Positions 43,689 through 52,019 of a DNA stretch of 64,000 bases are shown one piece after another. Numbering within the stretch: the first letter of the stretch is position 1; each line of letters begins with the position of its first letter. A program made the position numbers and the translations under genes. The stretch comes from Paenibacillus sp. CF384. Lineage in GTDB: Bacteria > Bacillota > Bacilli > Paenibacillales > Paenibacillaceae. A model generated the notes under the pieces. That model saw nothing but the letters and a program-made list of their open reading frames with translations. It was not told where the DNA came from and searched no databases. The DNA is taken from contig NZ_FNNV01000014.1 in assembly GCF_900106745.1 (NCBI RefSeq), positions 124,001 through 188,000 of the forward strand, given 5' to 3'.

Positions 43689-46523
43689 CTAATTAATCGT
43701 AATCCGATCAGCCGTTATCGTAGCCACGTCGTAGAAATACACTCTGTACTCCAGTTTACGGTTAAGCGTCTGATTAAACGTCAGATTGAAATCCTGATAC
43801 GTGTTAGCCGCCGTAAACTGCTGCCTTGTAATGTCCGCCTGTGCCACAACAGCACCTGCTTGTGCGTCCCAGACATCGATTTTGGCGACATTCAGATTGT
43901 CCAGCGTGTTGTTATCTACCTTGAGGCGGAATGTTATTTTGCGATTGCCGATCTGCACTTGGGTATCATACGGTCCGTAAACCATATGCCCGCCGTTGTC
44001 CAGCGTCGGACTCGCCTGCCAGCCGTCGCCGCTTACGCGTCCGAGTCCATGACCGACTACAGTACCTTCCGCTTCATATTTGCCGAGTCTAGTTGTTACG
44101 GCAACCTTGTCGACGTTGATGGCGGCTTTATCCTTGTAATTCACCCTGAATTCCAGCGCACTTCCGGTTGGATTAGTGAAGCTCAGGCTGAAATCCTGAT
44201 ACGTATTGTTCGCCTTGAATTGGTTTCGATACACGTCGAGGGCGGCAAGTGTCTGTCCGGTCGAGTTATCTCGAACATCCAATGTAACGACATTATCGTT
44301 TACACCCGTAATGGAATCGATCTTCATCTTGAACGAAGCCGTTAGTTGACCGACCGGAAGCGTATTGTCATACGGCCCCCACATCATGAAGCCCGAACCA
44401 TCCTGGGTTGTATTGGCGCTCCAGTCACTGCCGCTCGCACGGCCAACCGTATGTGAGAACGCGGTTTCTGCTTCATACTTCTTCACGGCAGTAGCCGGGT
44501 CAATCGGCAGTTGATTATTTTCCCGCATGAGCTGGAAGTACGTGTCCGGTCTAACGAATACGATGTTGCTGTTGCTGCTGAAGTTGTTGACGGCATTGAT
44601 AAAGCTCTGATACGTGATGCCTTCCCATGGATTCGACTGAATGGTAACGAAGCGAGGCGACGTTCCGTTCCAGCCCGAGATGGCGCCGTTGATTTCGGAA
44701 ATAATCGACGCTTCCGAGTAGCAATACGTGGCGTTAAGCCCTTGGCTAGGCAGCGTATTGTCATACACGGTGATGGCACCGCCCGCATTCTGGGCCGTCA
44801 AACCATATAGTGAAGGTGCATATTGAGCAAAGCTGTTCCCTACGTTTGCATTCGTCGCGCCATTGATTTGGTTCCAAACCGTAAGCACTCGCAAGCCCGC
44901 ACGGTTCATGTAATCATTGGTCAACGCCACATAGTTGTTGAGGTACGTTTGATTCCCCCAGTAATTCGGGTACGTATACCCGATACCCGTCGGTCCGGAA
45001 ATCAATTCATCATTCGGCGTAGCCGTATTGTACAAATAGTTCAGTACGCCCGGCATGGCATCCAGCATGGCCGGAGACACGGTCCAGCCGAGCGGCACCG
45101 TCCCTCTATTCGGATGATCCCAGAATGTTTTGAAGCGATGCTCCAAATATTGAATGTTATCGCCATCGCTTAAGATGAGCGATATATAGATTTTGTTCTC
45201 CAGCGGCGGCTTGTTAGGAGTGCCCTTCACATTGACCGTTCTGGAAGTGCCGCCGAACACCGTCAAATTGGATGCAAAATCACTCGCAATCGTTGACACG
45301 CCATATTCGGAAACGGTCTGAATGCCCAAGCCCTCATCCGGCCACCAGCCCATATAGATCCCGCTGCCATACGGCATGTCAGCCAGGAATTGGCGAAGCA
45401 ATGTATTCTCGGCGGCAACGGCCGGGTTCAGCCAAATCGTAGCCGCACCTACAGCAGTGGCGTAATCACGCAGAAAACCTTTGATACCAGGGTTTAATCC
45501 GACAATCAGCTTATGCGTGACCAGCGACCAGTAATTCGTATACAAGTATTGATAGACTTGCAGCTTGGTCGTGAAATCGCCGCGCAAATCATTAAGAATC
45601 GGCAAATTGTATGGTGCTGCAGTCAGCTTCGCAACCATGCTTGGCGATGCTACAATGCCGCCGCTAAGCGATGCGATTGTAGTCGCCAGATTCACGGTAT
45701 CCGGAAGCGCGGCATCATAGACGACGATCCCGCTGATCTCGCTTCTGTATTTGGTAATAAGCGTGTACTTGTCAGTCACATCGGCATAACCGAGTCCCAA
45801 GGAATTCGGCCAGTTGTACTTGCCTTCCTCGTTGTTAACCGCATTATCGAAGGTATAAATCCGGGGCTGGGTTTTGTTGACGAGCCCTTTGAGCGTCGTG
45901 AAGAGCACCGCTTCTTCTTCCTTGATCAACGGCCTTGCGCCTACGCTATTGACTTTCATATAAGCGCCACCATGCCAGAACACCCTGAATTCGAGCGCAT
46001 GTCCGGCAGTCGCATTGGTGAAAGGAACCTCAAACCGCTCATAGACAGACGCCTGTCTCCATTCTTTCCGTGTAATACTCCTGCTCGCTAGTACAACGCT
46101 GCTCGTACTGTCTCTGACATCAACCGTTACCATGACATCATCGTTCGCGGTATTGTTGTCGATTTTCAAATCATAGAAGGCACTATAGCTTCCGGTAGGG
46201 ATCGTGGTCACATTCGGACCGGTAATCATGTTAAGATTCGGCGCATCTATAGAGGTTTGTGCCAGCCAGCCATCGCCGTCCAAGCGACCCGTTGCATGTC
46301 CGACCGCCGAGCCTTCCCCTTCATACTTGTATTCGATATCATCTGTTCGGACATCCATCAAGTCAAGCGTAGATGCAGGTGCCGAGAAGGAAGGAAGCAC
46401 TTGACCCGATGGCCAAGTAAGTCCTGCTGCTGCTGCTGGTGAAGTCGGGAGAAGCGGAAGCGGAGATGCCGAGGCAATGATGACGGCTGCCAATCCTAAA
46501 CCAATCCATTTCTTTACTCTCAT
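43689..46523 (-). CDS. Secreted GxGYxYP-family protein with three YEAE-type modules, paralogue 2
   Basis: Protein of 944 aa from ATG 46523 (GGAGG six bases upstream; the ATG at 46529 touches the site). Residue numbers below count from 46529. Signal peptide about 1-35. It has the family block with WPSGQVLPSFSAPASTLDL, interrupted by a beta-sandwich module (about 69-200, YEGEGSAVGHATGRLDGDGW). It continues with TLKGLVNKTQPRIYTFD and the motif GPTGIGYTYPNYWG. Two more copies of the same module end the protein (about 685-810 and 818-946, both starting YEAE). The modules look like carbohydrate-binding domains of the CBM35 kind; that is inference. It has its own terminator, and a near-perfect LacI/CcpA-type palindrome at 46645. 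Confidence 0.85.
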   Translation of the reverse strand: MRVKKWIGLGLAAVIIASASPLPLLPTSPAAAAGLTWPSGQVLPSFSAPASTLDLMDVRTDDIEYKYEGEGSAVGHATGRLDGDGWLAQTSIDAPNLNMITGPNVTTIPTGSYSAFYDLKIDNNTANDDVMVTVDVRDSTSSVVLASRSITRKEWRQASVYERFEVPFTNATAGHALEFRVFWHGGAYMKVNSVGARPLIKEEEAVLFTTLKGLVNKTQPRIYTFDNAVNNEEGKYNWPNSLGLGYADVTDKYTLITKYRSEISGIVVYDAALPDTVNLATTIASLSGGIVASPSMVAKLTAAPYNLPILNDLRGDFTTKLQVYQYLYTNYWSLVTHKLIVGLNPGIKGFLRDYATAVGAATIWLNPAVAAENTLLRQFLADMPYGSGIYMGWWPDEGLGIQTVSEYGVSTIASDFASNLTVFGGTSRTVNVKGTPNKPPLENKIYISLILSDGDNIQYLEHRFKTFWDHPNRGTVPLGWTVSPAMLDAMPGVLNYLYNTATPNDELISGPTGIGYTYPNYWGNQTYLNNYVALTNDYMNRAGLRVLTVWNQINGATNANVGNSFAQYAPSLYGLTAQNAGGAITVYDNTLPSQGLNATYCYSEASIISEINGAISGWNGTSPRFVTIQSNPWEGITYQSFINAVNNFSSNSNIVFVRPDTYFQLMRENNQLPIDPATAVKKYEAETAFSHTVGRASGSDWSANTTQDGSGFMMWGPYDNTLPVGQLTASFKMKIDSITGVNDNVVTLDVRDNSTGQTLAALDVYRNQFKANNTYQDFSLSFTNPTGSALEFRVNYKDKAAINVDKVAVTTRLGKYEAEGTVVGHGLGRVSGDGWQASPTLDNGGHMVYGPYDTQVQIGNRKITFRLKVDNNTLDNLNVAKIDVWDAQAGAVVAQADITRQQFTAANTYQDFNLTFNQTLNRKLEYRVYFYDVATITADRITIN

Positions 46524-46644
46524 TTTCATCCTCCAATACGTTCATAGTTTGGAATCCAAATGAATGCCGGCCATGCGCGTAATGCTATACTCGATATAAC
46601 CCGTATCCTCCTTCGCCACCGGATTTATTCCCTTTCCTCTATGA

Positions 46645-46658
46645 TGTAAGTGCTTACA
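46645..46658. promoter_or_regulatory. cre-like / LacI-type palindrome upstream of GxGYxYP gene 2
   Basis: TGTAAGTGCTTACA matches the cre consensus TGWNANCGNTNWCA at all but one fixed position (T for C at position 7) and is palindromic apart from the central two bases. It lies about 120 bp before the start. CcpA or a LacI-type regulator could bind. Confidence 0.6.
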
Positions 46659-46781
46659 ATGTAAATTAAATATATCGTATATATCTTATAATATCAATAT
46701 ACATTACGGCCAAAAATTACATAAATTTTGTTAAAAATTATAACGCGTGATAGTTGATCCTCTAGATGGTGATAGCCATGC

Positions 46782-46818
46782 AAAAAAGCCGCTTCCTCCT
46801 GTGCGGAGAACGCGGCCT
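46782..46818 (-). terminator. Terminator after GntR/LacI regulator 2
   Basis: GCCGC / GCGGC outer stem with an inner CTCC / GGAG pairing, followed on the minus strand by TTTTTT. Confidence 0.8.
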
Positions 46819-46841
46819 TCCTTACGTGCGGATGCAAACGA

Positions 46842-48041
46842 TTATTTCCGGCCCCTCGCGTACTGAACGACAGGTCCGGTCGATTGACCTACGACCAGCT
46901 TAGGTTCGAGAACGATTTTGTGATACCCTTCATCATGGCTTGGACGGTCCAGCAAATCAGTCAGAATACCAGCCGCCCTGCTGCCGATCTCTTCTTCAGA
47001 CTGCGCAATATGCGTATACCACTCCTGACTGTCCACATCCGAAGACGGATCGTCGAATGATAAGATCGACAATTGTCCGGGAACATTCAGCTTCATACTG
47101 CGGGCCAACCCGGAGATATAGAGAGCGAGCTTCGCATTTAACGTAATATAAGCGGTTGCCTGACCATTCTTGAGACAGCGAGCCAATGCATGAGCATCGT
47201 CTTTCTGATCATAATCGACAACAAGTTCCGTCAGAATGAGCGCCGGATCAATCATCGCTCCTCTTTGCTTGAGCGCTTCAACATAACCGGCAATCCGCTC
47301 TTCAACCGTCACTGTCGGAAGCGGCGAGTCCGAGCAGATCGCTATGTTTCGGTGGCCAAGCTCCCATAGATGGGAGACCGCTAATTGCGCTCCCAGCCTG
47401 CTGTCGGAGCAGACGAAATGCGTTTCTACCCCCGGCAAATACCGATCGATGAGCACGAACGGAAAATGACTCATTTTGAGCGATAGGATCTCTTCATTAT
47501 ACGTTTCGGCATCAATCGGGAAGATGATCAGACCGGCTACATCCTTCTCCAGCAGCTGAACAATCGCTTCTTTCTCGAATGCATTGGAATGATTCGTTAA
47601 GATGACGGCCAAGTAATAATCGCTATGTCTCATAATCTTGTTCATCCCCTCTATCAAACGAAGGGCAAAATAATCATCCAGCGACGGGATAATAAACCCG
47701 ATCATCCGCTTACCGAGCGGACGGTCACGTTCGATGAATCCCCGTTTCTCGCGCACGATCTCCGTTATTGCCGGCAAGTTCTCGGTTGGGGAAGGAGGCA
47801 CCTCGGGAACGAGAGGCATATCCTTGCTTACAAAGCTGCCCCTGCCCGGAATCCGATATATCCACCCTTCCTTGGCAAGCTGGGTTAATGCATTGGCAAT
47901 TGTGATCCGGCTCACATTGAAATCGACCATTAATTCCTTCTCGGAAGGAATCTTCTCGTCAATCGTCAGCGCCCCGGAACCGATCAGCTTCTTAAAATGC
48001 TCCTGTACTTGGAGATATAGCGGCTGTCGCTCTTTCTGCAT
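46842..48041 (-). CDS. GntR/LacI hybrid transcriptional regulator 2
   Basis: Protein of 399 aa. GntR winged helix about 1-70 (IPSEKELMVDFNVSRITIANALTQLAKEGWIYRIPGRGSFVSK) and a LacI-type effector domain about 105-390, with HRNIAICSDSPLPTVTVEERIAGYVEALKQRGAMIDPALILTE. Extensive similarity to regulator 1 (42226) indicates a duplication. It is located between GxGYxYP genes 2 and 3, all on the same strand, each with its own promoter region. It probably controls one of them in response to a sugar. A palindromic AT-rich motif precedes it (48072-48090). Confidence 0.92.
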   Translation of the reverse strand: MQKERQPLYLQVQEHFKKLIGSGALTIDEKIPSEKELMVDFNVSRITIANALTQLAKEGWIYRIPGRGSFVSKDMPLVPEVPPSPTENLPAITEIVREKRGFIERDRPLGKRMIGFIIPSLDDYFALRLIEGMNKIMRHSDYYLAVILTNHSNAFEKEAIVQLLEKDVAGLIIFPIDAETYNEEILSLKMSHFPFVLIDRYLPGVETHFVCSDSRLGAQLAVSHLWELGHRNIAICSDSPLPTVTVEERIAGYVEALKQRGAMIDPALILTELVVDYDQKDDAHALARCLKNGQATAYITLNAKLALYISGLARSMKLNVPGQLSILSFDDPSSDVDSQEWYTHIAQSEEEIGSRAAGILTDLLDRPSHDEGYHKIVLEPKLVVGQSTGPVVQYARGRK

Positions 48042-48071
48042 CTTGGATAACTCCCAACCCAGTTTAATAAC

Positions 48072-48090
48072 TTATTTAATATAATAAATA
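48072..48090. promoter_or_regulatory. AT-rich motif upstream of regulator 2
   Basis: TTATTTAATATAATAAATA, partly palindromic, 31 bp before the start; a second ATATATTATAT-like stretch follows at about 48100. Possible self-operator. Confidence 0.35.
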
Positions 48091-48123
48091 CAATACTTTG
48101 ATATATTATATGTTGTCAATGAC

Positions 48124-50154
48124 TTATTTAGTCGAAGAATTGGGTTCGATTGGCAAACCTTCACTTTCACGAACCAGCTGGAAATACGTGTCCGGACGTA
48201 CAAAAACAACATCTTTATTCGACGCGTACAGATCCATTGCGTTCACGAAATTCTGATACGATACCTGCCATGGATTAGCTTGTATGGCTGCGAAAACAGG
48301 AGATTCGCCATCCCACTTCTTAACGGCTGCTTCAATTCCATTGGTTAGGTCACTCTCCGCGCTGCCATAGGAGACGTTCAGCTCTTGTCCCGGAAGCTCA
48401 TTCTTGTACACTTGGATCTTGCCGGTGCCAAACTGGGAAGTAAAACCAAGCAGCGAAGGAGCATGCTCCGCGAAACGATTGGCCGCCTCCGGCGTAATCT
48501 CCCCTTTCACGTAATTCCAAATGGTCAACACGCGAAGTCCTGCTCGCGACATATAATCATTCGTGCGGGTAACGAAGTTGTCGAGCCCCTCTCCGTCCTT
48601 CCAGAAGTTCGGGTACGTATAGCCCATTCCCGACGGACCGGAAATTAACGCATCGTTAGGCGTAGCCGTCTTGTACAAGAAATCAAGAATGCCAGGCATC
48701 GTATCTACCATTAACGGCGAGACCGTCCAGCCAAGCGGCACTTTACCACGGTCAGGATTATCCCAGAATCGCTTAAATGAATGTTCCATATACTGCAGAT
48801 TGTCGCCATCGCTCAGAATGAACGACACGTAGATTTTATTTTCCAGCGGCGGCTTCTTCGGCAGTTCAGGTACCGTAATCTCGCGAGTGGTTCCGCTAAA
48901 CACGCTCAGATTAGAGGAGTAATCGCTCGCGACGGTAGCTAATCCGAAGTCCGAGGTCTTCTTCACGCCTTCACCTTCATCCGGCCACCAGCCCATATAG
49001 AGCCCGCTTCCGTAAGGCAAATCCGTCAGAAATTTATCGAGCAGCTCGCTTTCCTTCGGCTCTTTGGGATTAAGCCAGACGACAGCGGCTGTGAGATTCA
49101 TCGCATAATCTCTGAGATAGGACTTGAGCGCCGGGTCGAGGCCGATAATAACACGGTGCGTCACTTTGGGCCAATAGTGCTCCAGCATATATTCATAGAC
49201 ATCCAGCTTCGATGCGAAATCACCGCGCAAATCCTCCAATATAGGCAGGTTGTAGGGATCTCCAGTCAGCTTCTCCACCAGCGCCGGAGGTGCCACAATT
49301 CCGTCCTTCAAGCCTGCAATCGTCGTTGCCAGATTGACGGTGTCCGGCTGGCTGTCATCATAGACAACGATGCCGCTTACTTCCGAGCGATATTTGTCGA
49401 GCAGCTTCCAGTTATCTTTCTCTTCTTTATAGGCAAGACCGAGCGAGGTCAGCCATGACGTACCCGTGCTGCCATTCACGTTATCGGTAAAGGCGTACAA
49501 GCGAGGTTTCGTTTTGTTGACTACCCCCTTCAAGGAAGTGAACACGAGGTTCTCATCCTTGCGAAGCGCCCAGGAGATGCCGATGTCGAACAGCTTCACC
49601 GTGGATTTGCCGGTCCACTGCACCCGAAACTCAAGCGCTTGCCCATCTTCCGCTACGGTAAAAGGAAGCTCGAAGCTCTGCGATGCATTCGGCAGCTTGA
49701 AATCCCAGTTCGATATATCAAGCGAAGCAAGACTCGTACCCGCTTCTTGATCGAGTACTTCCAGCTTCGCTACAACCCCGTTCTCATTCGCAAAGCTATC
49801 CACCTGCATGTTTACAATCGCCTTGTTCTCCCCGGCCGGCATGTTCGTTTGATTCGTGATATCCAGCATCGGAACATTCGGCGCATCACTGCCTGCTGTG
49901 GCTAGCCAGCCATCTCCGTCCGCTTTGCCGGTTTTATGCGCTAACGAGACATCTTCCGCCTGGTAGTAGAAGTTATCTGTGGTGTACATCAGATCGAGTG
50001 TCGGAGCCGGCTCCTCGAATGAAGGCAACGCTTGCCCCTCCGGCCAATGGACTCCTTCCTTATTACTACTAGGCCAGGCAAAATAAGTGGTGACGGCTGC
50101 AGCGGCTACGACAATTACGGATCCGAATAAAGTAAACATTAATCTGCCTTTCAA
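48124..50154 (-). CDS. GxGYxYP-family protein with one YEAE-type module, paralogue 3
   Basis: Protein of 676 aa from a TTG start at 50154, six bases after AGGAGGA. Residues about 5-27 are an uncleaved anchor or signal peptide (LFGSVIVVAAAAVTTYFAW); no clear cleavage site, so the protein may stay membrane-bound outside the cell. It has the family start WPEGQALPSFEEPAPTLDLMY, one module (about 64-200, YQAEDVSLAHKTGKADGDGW), then SLKGVVNKTKPRLYAFTD and GPSGMGYTYPNFW. It is much closer to paralogue 2 than to paralogue 1, but lacks the two C-terminal modules. An AT-rich motif is at 50226-50241 and repeat element B lies 174 bp upstream of the start. Confidence 0.85.
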   Translation of the reverse strand: MKGRLMFTLFGSVIVVAAAAVTTYFAWPSSNKEGVHWPEGQALPSFEEPAPTLDLMYTTDNFYYQAEDVSLAHKTGKADGDGWLATAGSDAPNVPMLDITNQTNMPAGENKAIVNMQVDSFANENGVVAKLEVLDQEAGTSLASLDISNWDFKLPNASQSFELPFTVAEDGQALEFRVQWTGKSTVKLFDIGISWALRKDENLVFTSLKGVVNKTKPRLYAFTDNVNGSTGTSWLTSLGLAYKEEKDNWKLLDKYRSEVSGIVVYDDSQPDTVNLATTIAGLKDGIVAPPALVEKLTGDPYNLPILEDLRGDFASKLDVYEYMLEHYWPKVTHRVIIGLDPALKSYLRDYAMNLTAAVVWLNPKEPKESELLDKFLTDLPYGSGLYMGWWPDEGEGVKKTSDFGLATVASDYSSNLSVFSGTTREITVPELPKKPPLENKIYVSFILSDGDNLQYMEHSFKRFWDNPDRGKVPLGWTVSPLMVDTMPGILDFLYKTATPNDALISGPSGMGYTYPNFWKDGEGLDNFVTRTNDYMSRAGLRVLTIWNYVKGEITPEAANRFAEHAPSLLGFTSQFGTGKIQVYKNELPGQELNVSYGSAESDLTNGIEAAVKKWDGESPVFAAIQANPWQVSYQNFVNAMDLYASNKDVVFVRPDTYFQLVRESEGLPIEPNSSTK

Positions 50155-50327
50155 TGGATCTCCTCCTATTGGGACGAATGGTTGGTTGATGGGTGATTAC
50201 ATGATGTTAAAGTTCTTAATATTTACTATAATATATATAACAAATAATATCTACGATGAATGACAAAGTTTGGCATGGCACCGAAGTCGCACTCGCAATT
50301 GCACTCGCCCCCTCATACCGCGAAAAT

Positions 50328-50512
50328 CTAACGAACCATACAGGCCTTATTCGGCCGTATTTCGAGCCTGCGAGATTCTAACGAACCGTAGAGGTCTTAT
50401 TGTGGAAGAATCAGCTCCAACACACCTGAAAATCATCAAATAAGACCCGTACGGTTTGTTAGCGTTTTTTGGGAGCTATTTTCGGCCAGATAAGACCCGT
50501 ACGGTTCGTTAG
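50328..50512. repeat. Four-unit palindromic repeat element B (185 bp)
   Basis: Forward 24-nt units at 50328-50351 and 50378-50401, reversed units at 50439-50462 and 50489-50512. Pattern CTAACG-N13-TTATT with core AACCGTACGGGTC or close variants. Unit positions relative to the element start (1, 51, 112, 162) are identical to those of element A at 32667 although the cores differ. Spacers also show weaker similarity between arms (GGCCG near the start, then a CTCCC-like block). Confidence 0.8.
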
Positions 50513-50609
50513 CACATTTCGCAAACGAAAACCAGCTAATACTTGTCAAGCATTTCATGTTGGTCAATCTTTGAATTACTGGTATACTGCTTTCTAAGCA
50601 CAACAAATA

Positions 50610-50631
50610 ATCCTTCATTGGCGTGAAGGAT
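50610..50631 (-). terminator. Hairpin after the IS110-type transposase
   Basis: Perfect ATCCTTCA / TGAAGGAT stem with a six-base loop, 16 bp beyond the transposase stop. Weak T content follows on the minus strand. Confidence 0.5.
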
Positions 50632-50646
50632 GTTGGTTAAATATGG

Positions 50647-51825
50647 TTATGCTCTGTAGGGCTCGCTTTTACTAAGGATGGCGTACACGTGATGGAGAAG
50701 CTTGTTGGCGCAAGCGATCACGACCACCTTGTACGGCTTGCCCTCTTTCCTTTTCTTGTCGTAATATTCTTTCATCCTGCTGTTTGCACTTCTTCGAATT
50801 CCGCATTGAACGGCCAAATACAACGCTCTTCTCAAGCGCTTGGATCCCCTTTTCGTAATTCGGCTACTTGTTGCCGTAAACTTCCCTGAGCTAAAGATGC
50901 CAGGATCCAGGCCTGCATAAGCTACAAGTTGTTTTGCGTCATGAAACTGCCTTGCATCGCCAATCTCTGCTACTAGGACAGCTGCAAGCTTGTCACCAAT
51001 GCCCGGAACACTTTTTACCAGCTCCACCTCAGGAAGTTCCTTCGCAATCTGCTCCATAAGTTCCTCGAGATTGTTTAACTGCTTCGTAAATTCAAGCAAC
51101 AAGGCAATCATTCCACTCAATGCTTTTGCCTGTGAATGGCTTTTGGGCTGTTCGGACCAATCGGCCAGCAACAATTGTAGTTTCTCTGCTTTCTCGGCCG
51201 CCCACTGTTTCGAACGAGCCTTACCCGTAACTTCCCTCAGCACTTCATCGATCCTAAAAACGTTGCCTTCCAAGCATCGTTGTAATACCAACAGGGATGT
51301 GACTGAAAATAGGTCTCGAAACATTTGTGAGTACGTCGGAAAAACCTGTTCGAGCAATGCTCGTGAGTTTAACTTAGCTTGCACGAACATTCCAGTGACG
51401 AACTCATTTTGTCTGGTTACATGTTGAAGCTCTGTGTAAGCTTCTTCCCACGTCCGATGAGGTTTTACGTCTCCGCGGTAGTACATTTCAGCCAAATGCC
51501 ATGCATCGGCAGCATCGGTCTTTACCTTTCGAAGTTGCGTACCTTTCGCTCGCTTAGACTGTAATGGATTTATGATGACATGCTTCCATCCCCTATGCTT
51601 CAAATGCGAGACAAGTCCTCGATGATAGTGGCCGGTTGCCTCAAGCACAACAACAGGTTCATTGCCTGAAGTACTACACAATTCTGTTAGCACACGATCT
51701 AGTCGTACATACCCTTGTTAAGTGTGCGGAATTATCTCCATTTTCCCGAACACTTCATTTCTCTGTAAAAACGCTTGAATAACACTGTTCTCTTTTGAAA
51801 CGTCTAAACCTACCACTGGTTCCAT
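50647..51825 (-). pseudogene. IS110-family transposase with in-frame stop at codon 36
   Basis: Reading from ATG 51825 (AGGAGG upstream) gives MEPVVGLDVSKENSVIQAFL, the first acidic residue of the DEDD RuvC-like domain. It runs to a TAA at 51718-51720 (codon 36) and continues in the same frame to the stop at 50647, for 392 codons, the normal length. The rest has VVLEATGHYHRGLVSHL, TDAADAWHLAEM and the carboxy-terminal transposase_20 domain with SVPGIGDKLAAVLVAEIGDARQF, including the catalytic Ser region FSSGKFTATSSRITKRGSKRLRRAL. A single base change explains the break. A restart at GTG 51693 would lack the first catalytic Asp, so the protein is probably inactive. Confidence 0.85.
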
Positions 51826-52012
51826 AACAACCTCCTAAGCAAACTTGCCGGCACTCCCACGATGGTTCCAAACCCATAGCTTCGCTTGTGATACGAGGTC
51901 ATTGCCTCAACCAGCTCAAACATGGTCATTGGAGGTAGTGGGAAAGCAGTTTTTGTTTCGGGGTCTCAGCCCCTAAAAGCCGCACGCTTTCCCGGCTACC
52001 GCCATCATAATT
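51826..52012 (-). ncRNA. Structured non-coding segment upstream of the IS110 transposase (possible bridge RNA)
   Basis: Strong pairing: GTAGTGGGAAAGC (51935-51947) with 51986-51999, enclosing a GGGG / CCCC hairpin (51960-51973). It lies on the 5' side of the transposase, where IS110-group elements encode the guide (bridge) RNA that pairs with donor and target DNA. Identity as a bridge RNA is inference; the loops that would hold guide sequences were not resolved. Confidence 0.45.
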
Positions 52013-52019
52013 TACCTAT

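Larger units (their letters stand above)
46530..46841. other. Gene-free 312 bp upstream of GxGYxYP gene 2
   Basis: It contains a TGTAAGTGCTTACA operator-like site (46645-46658), an AT-rich palindromic stretch (AAATATATCGTATATATC, 46668-46685) and the terminator of the regulator gene (46782-46818). No gene seen. Confidence 0.6.
50155..50646. other. Gene-free 492 bp with repeat element B
   Basis: It contains the promoter side of GxGYxYP gene 3 with the AT-rich motif CTATAATATATATAAC (50226-50241), the 185-bp repeat element (50328-50512), a promoter-like TTGGTC-N17-TATACT on the plus strand (50560-50588), and a hairpin (50610-50631) after the transposase stop. No gene seen. Confidence 0.6.

Noticed and set aside
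50328..50512. Small CRISPR array (24-nt repeats, 26-nt spacers)
   Set aside because: Only two units per arm, the second pair is inverted, spacers of the arms resemble each other, and no cas gene is present.
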